Shown here: one piece after another, positions 1 through 6,028 of the stretch
Numbering within the stretch: position 1 is the stretch's first letter
How the letters are laid out: each line of letters opens with the position of its first letter
From: Actinomycetota bacterium
GTDB taxonomy: Bacteria > Actinomycetota > Thermoleophilia > Solirubrobacterales > Solirubrobacteraceae
DNA: 9,122 nt
Reading direction: 5' to 3'
Assembly: GCA_005883905.1 (NCBI GenBank)
Contig: VAYD01000029.1
Span: 1-9,122, forward strand
Position numbers and translations under genes: made by a program
The notes under the pieces: generated by a model
Seen by the model: the letters and a program-made list of their open reading frames with translations, nothing else
Database searches by the model: none
What the model was told of the DNA's origin: nothing

Positions 1-1
1 A

Positions 2-253
2 GCGCCGCTGGTGGCGGGCATGATCGCGCTCTGGGACCAGCAGGCCCGACAGACCGGCAAGCCGCGGCCTGGGTTCGTCCCGCCGCTCCTGTACTCGCTC
101 GCGAATGCGCCTGGCGCCTTCCTGGACATCGGCGTCACCGACGACGTCGTCTTCCCAGGTGTGACGTGCTGCACCGCCGGCCCGGGGTTTGACCTCGCGT
201 CCGGCAACGGCTCGCCAATCGCACCGGCGATCGCCTCGCAGCTGCATCCATGA
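2..253 (+). CDS. S53 (sedolisin/kumamolisin-like) serine peptidase, C-terminal end, partial
   Basis: Only the last 83 residues are present; the frame is open to the left edge, so the start and most of the catalytic domain lie outside. The fragment begins APLVAGMIALWDQ, the helix that follows the catalytic Ser of the S53 (SGTSxxxP) motif; the Ser itself is just off the window. It then reads GFVPPLLYSLA and FLDIGVTDD, and ends with the hallmark CCTAGPGFDLASGNGSP. In this family the Asp of the FLDI segment (residue 42 here) and the Asp of PGFD (residue 64) are ligands of the structural calcium, and both are kept. The usual G-W-G-S-P is G-N-G-S-P here. Family members are normally secreted acid-active endopeptidases made with an N-terminal propeptide. 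No C-terminal extra domain follows. Family assignment is firm; substrate is unknown. Confidence 0.85.
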   Translation, partial: APLVAGMIALWDQQARQTGKPRPGFVPPLLYSLANAPGAFLDIGVTDDVVFPGVTCCTAGPGFDLASGNGSPIAPAIASQLHP

Positions 254-299
254 CGATCGCGCAGCGCTCCTTCCTCGTCCTGGGCGTGGGCCCTCGGTT

Positions 300-320
300 G
301 GCGAACGCGACGGGTTCGCC
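300..320 (+). terminator. Weak candidate terminator hairpin after the S53 peptidase gene
   Basis: A 7-bp perfect inverted repeat (300-306 with 314-320, 7-nt loop) lies 47 nt after the peptidase stop and before the next gene. There is no T-tract. GC-rich stems without T-tracts often serve as terminators in actinobacteria, but a 7-bp stem also arises by chance in DNA this rich in GC. Confidence 0.25.
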
Positions 321-367
321 CGGATTGGGTGATGCGGGCGGCCGCGCCGCGAGATACGGTCGGGTCG

Positions 368-844
368 ATGGCTGCCACCGCTGCAGGCCCTCGCGTTGAT
401 TTCGGCGCCGGGCAGCTCTTCCTCGCCGACTCGCGGCTCGCCTTCGCGGTCCTGAATCACGTGCGCGTCCGCACGCTCCGGCGCGTGTTCGGGATCTCGC
501 GTGAGGACGCGAACCTCCTCACGTTGGTGCTTCTCCTGACCGGCACGGGGACTGCGCTGACGACCGCCGGCCGGGTGGTCAAGGCACCGCTGCGCATCTC
601 TGGTATGGACGCCGTGATCGGAGGCTTCGCGATGCGCGAGGCGGCGATGGGCGCCTCGGGTCCCGCGGCCGCGGAGATCTCCCCGTTCGCGACGCTCATG
701 GCGATTGCTCTGCTTGGTGGCCTCGCGGTGCCAACGCTGCGGCGATCGCTGCGCAGGATGCGGGCGATCGAGCACCGTGTGCGGTCGCTGCGCGAGCGTC
801 AGTACGCAAGCGCTCGCCGCGCAGGCGGATCGCGGCTCGGCTGA
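368..844 (+). CDS. Unrecognised small membrane protein (hypothetical)
   Basis: This encodes 158 residues from the ATG at 368. In-frame GTG 329 and ATG 332 would add 12-13 residues; none of these starts has a clear SD, and 368 was chosen because compact, protein-like sequence begins there (FGAGQLFLADSRLAFAVL). I do not recognise a named family. Visible features are an N-terminal amphipathic stretch with Arg-rich NHVRVRTLRR; a hydrophobic segment LLTLVLLLTGTGTAL around residues 52-66; a small-residue segment around 83-97; a second hydrophobic segment FATLMAIALLGGLAVPTL around 111-128; and a strongly basic Arg-rich tail of about 30 residues, probably cytoplasmic. Codon use is consistent with a real gene (G/C at third positions). 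It may be co-transcribed with its neighbours, but spacing on both sides exceeds 100 nt. Function unknown. Confidence 0.6.
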   Translation: MAATAAGPRVDFGAGQLFLADSRLAFAVLNHVRVRTLRRVFGISREDANLLTLVLLLTGTGTALTTAGRVVKAPLRISGMDAVIGGFAMREAAMGASGPAAAEISPFATLMAIALLGGLAVPTLRRSLRRMRAIEHRVRSLRERQYASARRAGGSRLG

Positions 845-916
845 CGAGCGCTGGCCCGTCGGCGTGTAGAGCAGGGGGGAGCGAATCACCCCAACGGGGC
901 GATGCGCCGACGCGCT

Positions 917-933
917 CTGAGCGCGACGCTCAG
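917..933 (+). promoter_or_regulatory. Leader hairpin 1 upstream of the DUF2252 gene
   Basis: This is a perfect 7-bp inverted repeat CTGAGCG / CGCTCAG with a 3-nt CGA loop (917-923 and 927-933). It stands 46 nt before the DUF2252 start codon and 10 nt before a second perfect repeat. It has no following T-tract, so it is more likely a leader structure or operator than a terminator of the upstream gene. Role not shown. Confidence 0.35.
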
Positions 934-943
934 TTCACTCGGG

Positions 944-970
944 CTGGTTGACCGGGTGACAACCAGGAGG
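944..970 (+). promoter_or_regulatory. Leader hairpin 2 overlapping the ribosome binding site of the DUF2252 gene
   Basis: The SD AGGAGG sits at 965-970, 9 nt before ATG 980, and decides that start. A perfect 7-bp inverted repeat CTGGTTG / CAACCAG (944-950 and 960-966, 9-nt loop) includes the first two bases of the SD in its 3' arm. If the RNA hairpin forms, it would partly hide the SD. As DNA the same dyad could bind a dimeric repressor. The repeat is directly visible; the regulatory role is inferred. Confidence 0.45.
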
Positions 971-979
971 TCGCAGTCG

Positions 980-2455
980 ATGAGCGCAACAATCAAGCAT
1001 CCGAGCGTCGCTGAGCGTCGGACCCTCGGCAACGAGCTGCGCAAGCAGACATCTCCGTCCGCGCACACTGGTTGGAGACCGGCCGCGGATCGCCCGGACC
1101 CGGTCGCCCTGCTCGAGGACCAGAATGCGACGCGTGAGCCCGACCTGGTGCCGGTGCGCCATGGGCGAATGATGGTCTCGCCCTTCACCTTCTACCGCGG
1201 AGCGGCGAAGATCATGGCCGCCGACCTGAAGGACACGCCCACGGCCGGCCTGACCACGCAGCTCTGCGGCGACGCTCATCTGTCGAACTTCGGCGTGTTC
1301 GCCTCTCCGGAGCGCAACCTCCTGTTCGACCTCAACGACTTCGACGAGACACTTCCAGGGCCGTTCGAGTACGACCTCAAGCGCATGTCCGCGAGCTTCA
1401 TGATCGCGGCCCGCAACAACGGCTTCGGCAAGGAAGCGGCGCGCGGCGCAACGCTGGCCTCCGTGAACGCCTACCGAACGGCGATGGCCGAGTTCGCCGA
1501 GATGTCGGTGATGGACGTCTGGTACGCCCATCTCTCCGAGAAGACGCTGATGGATGCGATCGAGAGCTTGGTGCGCGAGCAGCAGCTCGATTCGTCCAAG
1601 AAGAACGGCAAGAAGCCGTCGAAGAAGGCAAAGAAGGCCGAGAAGATGGCCAAGACCGCGCAGAAGACCGCGCAGAAGGCCGCGCGCAAGGCGCATTCGC
1701 GCGACAGCCTGCAGGCGCTGTCAAAGCTCGGCGAGCTCGTGGACGGTCGCTACCGGATCGTCAGCCAACCGCCGATCGTGATCCCGGCCCGCGAGCTGGA
1801 GGCGACCTACGGCGTGTCCGCCGAGGAGGCGCAGAACATGATCCACGAGCAGTTCCGCGCGTACCGTGCGACGCTGCAGCCCGACCGCCGGCAGCTGCTG
1901 GAGCGCTTCGAGTTCATCGATATGGCTCGCAAGGTCGTGGGTGTCGGGAGCGTCGGCACACGCGCTTTCATCGTCTTGCTGCAGGGACGCGATCAAGAGG
2001 ATCCGCTGTTCCTACAAGTCAAGGAGGCGACGGCCTCGGTGCTCGAGGATCACCTGCCCAAGAGTCGCTACAAGCACCCGGGAGAGCGCGTCGTGCAAGG
2101 GCAGCGGATGATGCAGGCTGCGAGCGACATCTACCTCGGCTGGACCAAGGGAGCGCAGGCCGACCGCTACCTCTACTGGCGCCAGCTTCGCGACATGAAG
2201 GGCTCTGCGGTGGTCGAAGTGATGACGCCTCCGGGGCTCGCGTTCTACGCCCGCCAGTGCGGATGGACGCTCGCGCGCGCCCACGCGCGCTCAGGTGACC
2301 CCGTTGCGATCGCGGCATACCTCGGCGACGGCGACGGGTTCGACCGGTCGGTGACCGACTTCTCCGAACGCTACGCCGACCAGAACGAGGCGGACTACCT
2401 GGCGTTCACCGAAGCAATCCAATCGGGGCGGCTGCCGGCAATCGAAGGCGTCTGA
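980..2455 (+). CDS. DUF2252 family protein (kinase-like fold candidate) with Lys-rich insert
   Basis: This encodes 491 residues. The start at ATG 980 is set by the AGGAGG SD at 965-970; an in-frame ATG at 902 would add 26 residues of non-conserved sequence with no SD. DUF2252 hallmarks are present: a VSPFTFYRGAA segment, then CGDAHLSNFG (D98, H100, N103), FDLNDFDET (D117, D120, D122), and later VVGVGSVGTR (G321, G323, G326) and LQVKEA (K348). The first two motifs resemble the catalytic H-x-x-x-N and metal-binding D of aminoglycoside-phosphotransferase-like kinases; the last two resemble a glycine-rich loop and ATP-binding Lys, but in reversed order. Residues 207-237 form an insert with 13 Lys in 31 positions plus Ala and Gln, like histone H1 tails, perhaps for nucleic-acid or membrane contact. 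No signal peptide. Family is sure; substrate and biochemical role are not established to my knowledge. Confidence 0.9.
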   Translation: MSATIKHPSVAERRTLGNELRKQTSPSAHTGWRPAADRPDPVALLEDQNATREPDLVPVRHGRMMVSPFTFYRGAAKIMAADLKDTPTAGLTTQLCGDAHLSNFGVFASPERNLLFDLNDFDETLPGPFEYDLKRMSASFMIAARNNGFGKEAARGATLASVNAYRTAMAEFAEMSVMDVWYAHLSEKTLMDAIESLVREQQLDSSKKNGKKPSKKAKKAEKMAKTAQKTAQKAARKAHSRDSLQALSKLGELVDGRYRIVSQPPIVIPARELEATYGVSAEEAQNMIHEQFRAYRATLQPDRRQLLERFEFIDMARKVVGVGSVGTRAFIVLLQGRDQEDPLFLQVKEATASVLEDHLPKSRYKHPGERVVQGQRMMQAASDIYLGWTKGAQADRYLYWRQLRDMKGSAVVEVMTPPGLAFYARQCGWTLARAHARSGDPVAIAAYLGDGDGFDRSVTDFSERYADQNEADYLAFTEAIQSGRLPAIEGV

Positions 2456-2474
2456 GGTTCGAGCAGCCGCGACA

Positions 2475-2624
2475 CTGATTGGGCTGGCCGGACAGGCGAT
2501 CTTGCAGACCTTCCCGCGTATCCCGCTGGAGGCGCAGACAGTGGCTTGGTTGCACGACGTTCTCGAGAAGTCACCAACGAGCCACCACCTCGCGCAGCGC
2601 TGGGCCTGCGGGGATCCGCCGTAA
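2475..2624 (+). pseudogene. Remnant of a small HD-domain (metal-dependent phosphohydrolase) gene
   Basis: The roughly 315-nt gap between the DUF2252 and DUF1269 genes has no convincing intact gene. One frame reads LIGLAGQAILQTF, then AQTVAWLHDVLEKSP, and stops at 2622-2624. The second segment closely resembles the central helix of small HD-domain hydrolases related to (p)ppGpp hydrolases (pattern A-Q-x-V-A-x-L-H-D-V-x-E-D-T-P), keeping the His-Asp metal pair. No start codon with an SD lies in this frame, the frame runs back into the end of the DUF2252 gene, and the N-terminal His-containing helix and the C-terminal half are missing. I read it as a decayed fragment. Resemblance rests on about 15 residues, so chance is possible. 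Confidence 0.4.
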
Positions 2625-2729
2625 TGGGTGGGCACGCCGGCACGTAGCCGACGCGGCGGCGGGGACGGGCGCAGTTCACCCAAAAGGGATGGTGCACGTC
2701 AGCTGGGATCCCTGAAGTATTGAGCCCCA

Positions 2730-2763
2730 GGCACCTCGTGGTGCCCACACACAACAGAAGGGA
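2730..2763 (+). promoter_or_regulatory. Leader hairpin and SD of the DUF1269 gene
   Basis: A perfect 6-bp inverted repeat GGCACC-TCGT-GGTGCC (2730-2745) is followed by the purine-rich SD GAAGGGA (2757-2763), 6 nt before ATG 2770. The hairpin ends 11 nt before the SD, so it does not cover it. It may be an operator or a leader stem. The SD supports the chosen start. Confidence 0.4.
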
Positions 2764-2769
2764 CCCACC

Positions 2770-3249
2770 ATGGCAAACCGGCAACTCGTGCTCGCCGTCT
2801 TCCCGGATGAACTCGCCGCCGACAACGCCGCAGTGGCGCTGAAGGACTCAGGCATCACCGCGGGCGACGCGGTCGGGATCCTGGTCCTGGATTCCCACGG
2901 CAAGCTCAAGCAGGACAAGGTCGGCTCACGGAGCACCGGCAAGGGCGCCGCTATCGGAGGCGTCCTGTTCCTCCTGGGACCGGCGACCCTGGGTGTCAGT
3001 GTCCTCGGCGGCGCCGCCGTCGGCGCTCTCCACCACAAGAACCTGGGCCTGAGTGACGCCGACAAGGCGCGTCTCTCGGTCGAACTGACCGACGGCAAGG
3101 CGGCAGTCGGCGTGCTCGCGCAGTACGACACTGCGTCCGCGATCTCCGACCGCCTCGCCCAGCTCGGCGGTTCGTCCGAAACCCACGAGCTGAGCGACGA
3201 GGCCATCGAGGCCGCGGCGGCGGACATCCCCGAGCCCACGACGGTCTGA
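2770..3249 (+). CDS. DUF1269 family membrane-associated protein
   Basis: This encodes 159 residues. The N-terminal part (LVLAVFPDELAADNAAVAL, residues 6-24) and the later VGILVLDSHGKLKQDK (residues 35-50) fit the alpha/beta start of DUF1269 proteins. The hallmark central TGKGAAIGGVLFLLGP (residues 56-71) continues through VSVLGGAAVGAL to about residue 87; it is Gly/Ala-rich and hydrophobic and probably forms a membrane-inserting hairpin. A second alpha/beta part (RLSVELTDGKAAVGVL, then a Ser/Ala helix) and an acidic tail follow. No signal peptide and no catalytic motif are visible. Members are often linked to stress or cell-envelope functions, but no biochemical activity is established to my knowledge. 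It is followed by a strong hairpin, so it is probably the last gene of its transcript. Confidence 0.8.
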   Translation: MANRQLVLAVFPDELAADNAAVALKDSGITAGDAVGILVLDSHGKLKQDKVGSRSTGKGAAIGGVLFLLGPATLGVSVLGGAAVGALHHKNLGLSDADKARLSVELTDGKAAVGVLAQYDTASAISDRLAQLGGSSETHELSDEAIEAAAADIPEPTTV

Positions 3250-3256
3250 CGCACGA

Positions 3257-3297
3257 CGCGGCGCCGGGCTCTCGCGAATTGAAAGCCCGGCGCTGCG
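3257..3297. terminator. Strong bidirectional terminator-like hairpin between convergent genes
   Basis: A perfect 10-bp stem GCGCCGGGCT / AGCCCGGCGC (3261-3270 and 3284-3293, 13-nt loop) extends outward by one G-T wobble and three more pairs (3257-3260 and 3294-3297). It starts 8 nt after the DUF1269 stop and lies between this + strand gene and the convergent amidotransferase gene ending at 3433. There is no T-tract on either strand, which is usual for actinobacterial terminators. The remaining gap to 3432 holds only a small 5-bp stem (3347-3361) and no supported gene. Confidence 0.7.
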
Positions 3298-3432
3298 AAT
3301 CGGCCCCATGCACGCGCTTGCTGCGCTCCTCATTGTCACTTGTCCTCGCCGCACAGCGGCGTGATCGACGCGATCGGTGTGGACGCCGTCTTCGAGACGG
3401 TGCCCGCGCATTGCTCGCGGCCCGGCGTGGTG

Positions 3433-4287
3433 TCAGGCGACCACGGGCACCGACTTCGAGGGCGCTCTCGGGTGGAACGGTCGCAGTTCGTCGCCGCCGC
3501 GGCTGACGACGCCGCAGGTCGCTTCGGGCACCTCGTTCCAGACGCCGGCGACGTCGCCGAGCGGCTCGGACACGATCAGCCGTGCGTCCTCTGAGAGCTC
3601 CCGCAGCAGCTGCCTGTCCGGGTAGAGCTCACGCAGGGTGGGCACGTCCGTCGTGTAGTAGAGCGAGCGCGACTTGCCCTCGCTGGAATACCGGACGGCC
3701 CAGGTCGTCTCGCCGTCGGTGGTGGCGATTGTGCCTTGGAAGGGGTCGGGGACCCCGAGCCGGCTGCCGGCGTCTTCGACGAGCCCGATAGCGCGCTCGA
3801 TCGCGGCCGGCGGATCGTCCTCGAGGCCGAAGGTCAACGCGAGGAAGAACAGCACTTCGGAGTCGGTCTGGCCCTCGATCAGCGGGTAGAGCGACGGATC
3901 AACGGCGACCACGAGGTCGCGCTTGATCAGCGCGAAGTCCTTGATGTAACCGTTGTGCATGAAGAGCCAGCGCTCGTGGCGGAACGGGTGGCAGTTCGTC
4001 TGCTGAACGGCGCTGCCGATCGCCGCGCGGATGTGGGTGAAGAAGTGCGACGAGCTGATGTGGTTCGCGAGCTCGTGCAGGTTGTGGTCGTTCCAGGCCG
4101 GCTCGGTGCTGTGGAAGACGCCAGGCGTGGGCGTGTCGCCGTACCAGCCGACACCGAAGCCGTCGCCGTTCGTGGTTTCGGCGCCAAGCCGCGAGTGGAG
4201 GCTCTGGTCAATCAGCGAGTGAGCCGGGGTATAGAGCGCTTCTTTGAGGAGGATCGGAGATCCCGAGTATGCGAGCCAACGGCACAT
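3433..4287 (-). CDS. Class II glutamine amidotransferase (Ntn hydrolase, EgtC/YafJ-like)
   Basis: This encodes 284 residues from the ATG at 4287, chosen because the SD AAAGGAG (4294-4300) lies 6 nt upstream and because class II enzymes need Cys at position 2: the protein starts MCRWLAYSG, and removal of Met exposes the nucleophile C2. Further family motifs are TNGDGFGVGWYG (39-50), THIRAA (84-89), NCHPF (98-102), FMHNGYI (109-115) and QTDSE (140-144). These make up the glutaminase-type Ntn fold that hydrolyses glutamine or gamma-glutamyl amides; there is no synthase domain. Length and start resemble stand-alone members such as EgtC, which removes a gamma-glutamyl group in ergothioneine synthesis. 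The upstream neighbour is a GCS2-family ligase that overlaps it by 80 nt, so the two are surely co-transcribed and may act in sequence on a gamma-glutamyl compound. Exact substrate unknown. Confidence 0.88.
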   Translation of the reverse strand: MCRWLAYSGSPILLKEALYTPAHSLIDQSLHSRLGAETTNGDGFGVGWYGDTPTPGVFHSTEPAWNDHNLHELANHISSSHFFTHIRAAIGSAVQQTNCHPFRHERWLFMHNGYIKDFALIKRDLVVAVDPSLYPLIEGQTDSEVLFFLALTFGLEDDPPAAIERAIGLVEDAGSRLGVPDPFQGTIATTDGETTWAVRYSSEGKSRSLYYTTDVPTLRELYPDRQLLRELSEDARLIVSEPLGDVAGVWNEVPEATCGVVSRGGDELRPFHPRAPSKSVPVVA

Positions 4288-5647
4288 GGGCCGCTCCTTT
4301 CGGTCGTCTGGTGTCTGGTAGCGGCGGTGACGTGACAGCCGCCGATGGGGGCGATTTGGTGGCGAGGAAAAGGTCCGCGAGTTCGTGGGCCAGACGGTTG
4401 ACGCCGCCTTTCGCCGCGGCGTGGGTGCGCTGGCGATCGGCACCGTTGGAGGCGGCGAGCAGGCGTACCTGCTCGAGCTCGCTCGGGCATCCCAACGCCG
4501 TGGCGTGCGGTCGGCACGTCGCGAGCATCTTGTCGAGCATCGCCTGTGCCGGGACGAGCTGCCCCGTCGCGGGCTCGATCAGCCGCGCAGCCATGCCATC
4601 CCTCGCGGCCAGGAACCGGTTCTCGGCGAGAACCTCAGGGCTCGGAGTGGGTTGTGGCGGACCCTCCAGCTCCAGACGCGCCAGCGACTGGATCAACGCG
4701 ACGAGTGGGGCCACGTCCGCGAGCGTCGACTGGGAGTCCATCGCCCGGACCTCGACGGTTCCGAGATTGGGCTGCGGTCGCACGTCCCACCAGAAGAAGC
4801 TCGGATCGGGTACGGCTCCGGCACCGATCACGGCTTCGAGGGCGTCCACGTAGTCGGCGTAGCCGGAGAAGGAGCGCGGTAGTCCGGTGCGCGGGAAGGC
4901 CTGGAAGATGACCGTGCGCATCGACGCGAAACCGCCGTCGCGCCCATTCCAGAACGGAGAGTTGGCCGAGAGGGCAATCAGGATCGGCACGCTGCGCCGC
5001 AGCCCATTGAGGAGCCGGATCGCGTCCTCAGGATTCGGCACGCCGACGTGTACGTGCAATGCCATCGTCGGCTCTCGACGTGCGAGCGAGCGCAGTGAGT
5101 CGCCGAGCAGGCGGTAGCGCGCGCCTCCGGAGACAACGGTCTCCTCGAGGACGGTCAGCGGATACGTGCCCGCCGCCGCAGCTGACACACCGATCGCCCC
5201 CAGCTCTTGCGCGATCCGGTGTCGTAGGGCGGCGAGCTCCCCGACCACTCCGTGGACGGTCGCGTGAATGCCTGTCTTCAGTTCGACGACGGCGGCGTGC
5301 GTCTCCGGCGAGACGTGGCGCGCGAGCTCGCCCGAAAGCCGCGCGAGGACGCCGTCGCTCGATTGGGCAAGCGAGCAGCTCTCGGGCTCCAGGAGCATCA
5401 GCTCCTCCTCGACGCCGAGCGTGTATGGCCGGTTGACGTCGGCGTTCCAGTGCGCCCACGTAGGGAACGCCCCCACGCGCTCCGCCGGTTCCGCCTGATC
5501 GCGGCCGTGCGTGGGCTCCAGTCTCGCGAGCCGCGCTCTCAGCTCGGCGACGCTCCGGCGCAGCTCGGCGACCTTCTGCCGCTCGTTGACCACGTCGGCG
5601 GCGAGGCCCCGCAGGGCGAATCCGAGTCGGTGCTTCCGGTCAGTCAC
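4208..5647 (-). CDS. GCS2 family carboxylate-amine / glutamate-cysteine ligase (YbdK-like)
   Basis: This encodes 479 residues from GTG 5647, whose first bases overlap the stop of a mini-ORF (GTGA). Residues 15-45 form a probable coiled coil (VNERQKVAELRRSVAEL). The GCS2 core then shows LGVEEELMLLEPES (77-90; Glu residues for metal/substrate), MALHVHVGVPNPE (195-207), NSPFWNGRDGGF (229-240), WWDVRPQPNLGTVEVR (286-301) and FLAARDGMAARLI (345-357). This family joins glutamate to an amine such as cysteine using ATP. The core ends near residue 433 (HELADLFLATKSP); the last 45 or so residues are Pro/Arg-rich, overlap the downstream amidotransferase start and look like read-through after loss of an earlier stop. 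An alternative in-frame start, ATG 5773 with GGAG at 5780-5783, would give 521 residues with a Ser/Arg-rich, poorly structured N-terminus. Family is sure, substrate is not. Confidence 0.87.
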   Translation of the reverse strand: MTDRKHRLGFALRGLAADVVNERQKVAELRRSVAELRARLARLEPTHGRDQAEPAERVGAFPTWAHWNADVNRPYTLGVEEELMLLEPESCSLAQSSDGVLARLSGELARHVSPETHAAVVELKTGIHATVHGVVGELAALRHRIAQELGAIGVSAAAAGTYPLTVLEETVVSGGARYRLLGDSLRSLARREPTMALHVHVGVPNPEDAIRLLNGLRRSVPILIALSANSPFWNGRDGGFASMRTVIFQAFPRTGLPRSFSGYADYVDALEAVIGAGAVPDPSFFWWDVRPQPNLGTVEVRAMDSQSTLADVAPLVALIQSLARLELEGPPQPTPSPEVLAENRFLAARDGMAARLIEPATGQLVPAQAMLDKMLATCRPHATALGCPSELEQVRLLAASNGADRQRTHAAAKGGVNRLAHELADLFLATKSPPSAAVTSPPLPDTRRPKGAAHVPLARILGISDPPQRSALYPGSLAD

Positions 5648-5712
5648 CGCCGGCCCCGCTGCACGATCAAGAGCAGGGTTGCTGCGAACACGACTCGACC
5701 CGCGCCTCGCAT
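5644..5712 (-). CDS. 22-residue hydrophobic mini-ORF coupled to the ligase gene
   Basis: An ideal SD AAGGAGG (5718-5724) stands 5 nt before ATG 5712. The peptide starts MRGAGRVVFAATLLLIV and ends with the basic tail QRGRR; its TGA overlaps the GTG start of the ligase gene in the sequence GTGA. The core VVFAATLLLIV could be a short membrane segment with positive residues on both sides. The layout suggests a small membrane peptide or a leader whose translation feeds ribosomes into the ligase gene. The sequence also resembles the first segment of small actinobacterial membrane proteins (pattern G-W-V-V-F-A-x-x-L-L-L-I-V-G), so it may be a truncated remnant. Too short for firm family assignment. 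Confidence 0.45.
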   Translation of the reverse strand: MRGAGRVVFAATLLLIVQRGRR

Positions 5713-5987
5713 CTGTGCCTCCTTGAGTTGATTCGGCTCCATGCCCGCGACGCGCTGAGCTCGTCGTGGACATGGTGCGCTCCGTGCGTTGCACGGTCGT
5801 CTGTCGAACCATCGCTCGGAGCGGCGGACCGGGCATCGCCCGAATGGGGTGAATCCCAAGGTCACGCGGCAGGGCTCGATCGATCCCGATCCGCCGATGC
5901 GGCAGCGCGCAGCTACTAGCCGCGGGGTCTCCGGCGCGATAGCCGCCGCCACAAGGCCGCGTCCGTCGCCCGCGGGCGCTCTCGTAG
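5713..5987 (-). other. Upstream region of the mini-ORF/ligase operon
   Basis: No independent gene is supported here. It contains the SD of the mini-ORF (5718-5724), an alternative ligase start (ATG 5773 with GGAG upstream), a small CGGGC-ATC-GCCCG hairpin (5830-5842) and a 12-nt palindrome CGCCCGCGGGCG (5967-5978) just past the 3' end of the tRNA fragment. I could not identify a convincing -35/-10 pair, although the promoter of the - strand operon should lie here. Confidence 0.4.
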
Positions 5988-6028
5988 TGCCGGAGGAGGG
6001 ACTCGAACCCCCGACACGCGGATTATGA
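5988..6028 (-). other. 3' half of a CAU-anticodon tRNA; candidate integration (att) site
   Basis: Read on the - strand, the 41 nt correspond exactly to tRNA positions 33-73: U33, anticodon CAT, AA, stem TCCGC, variable loop GTGTC, T-arm GGGGG-TTCGAGT-CCCTC, acceptor strand CTCCGGC and discriminator A (CCA not encoded). The anticodon identifies a Met, initiator Met or Ile2 (lysidine) tRNA. Base 32 and everything 5' of it fail to fit: the expected stem GCGGA and a 5' acceptor GCCGGAG are absent within the next 300 nt to the right. A 3' half starting in the anticodon loop is the usual att core left by tyrosine integrases using tRNA genes. By that geometry, DNA to the left is host flank and DNA to the right is inserted. 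It cannot give a functional tRNA. Confidence 0.72.

Noticed and set aside
902..979. Longer start (ATG 902) for the DUF2252 protein
   Set aside because: No SD precedes it, the added 26 residues are Arg/Ser-rich without family similarity, and the AGGAGG at 965-970 is well placed for ATG 980.
935..1696. Long - strand open frame opposite the DUF2252 gene
   Set aside because: It mirrors the GC-rich codon pattern of the real gene; its product is Arg/Leu/Gly-biased with no domain and no SD.
2479..2715. 78-residue + strand frame in the gap before the DUF1269 gene
   Set aside because: Arg/Ser/Trp-rich product with no SD; the overlapping frame with the HD-like segment is the better protein-like reading.
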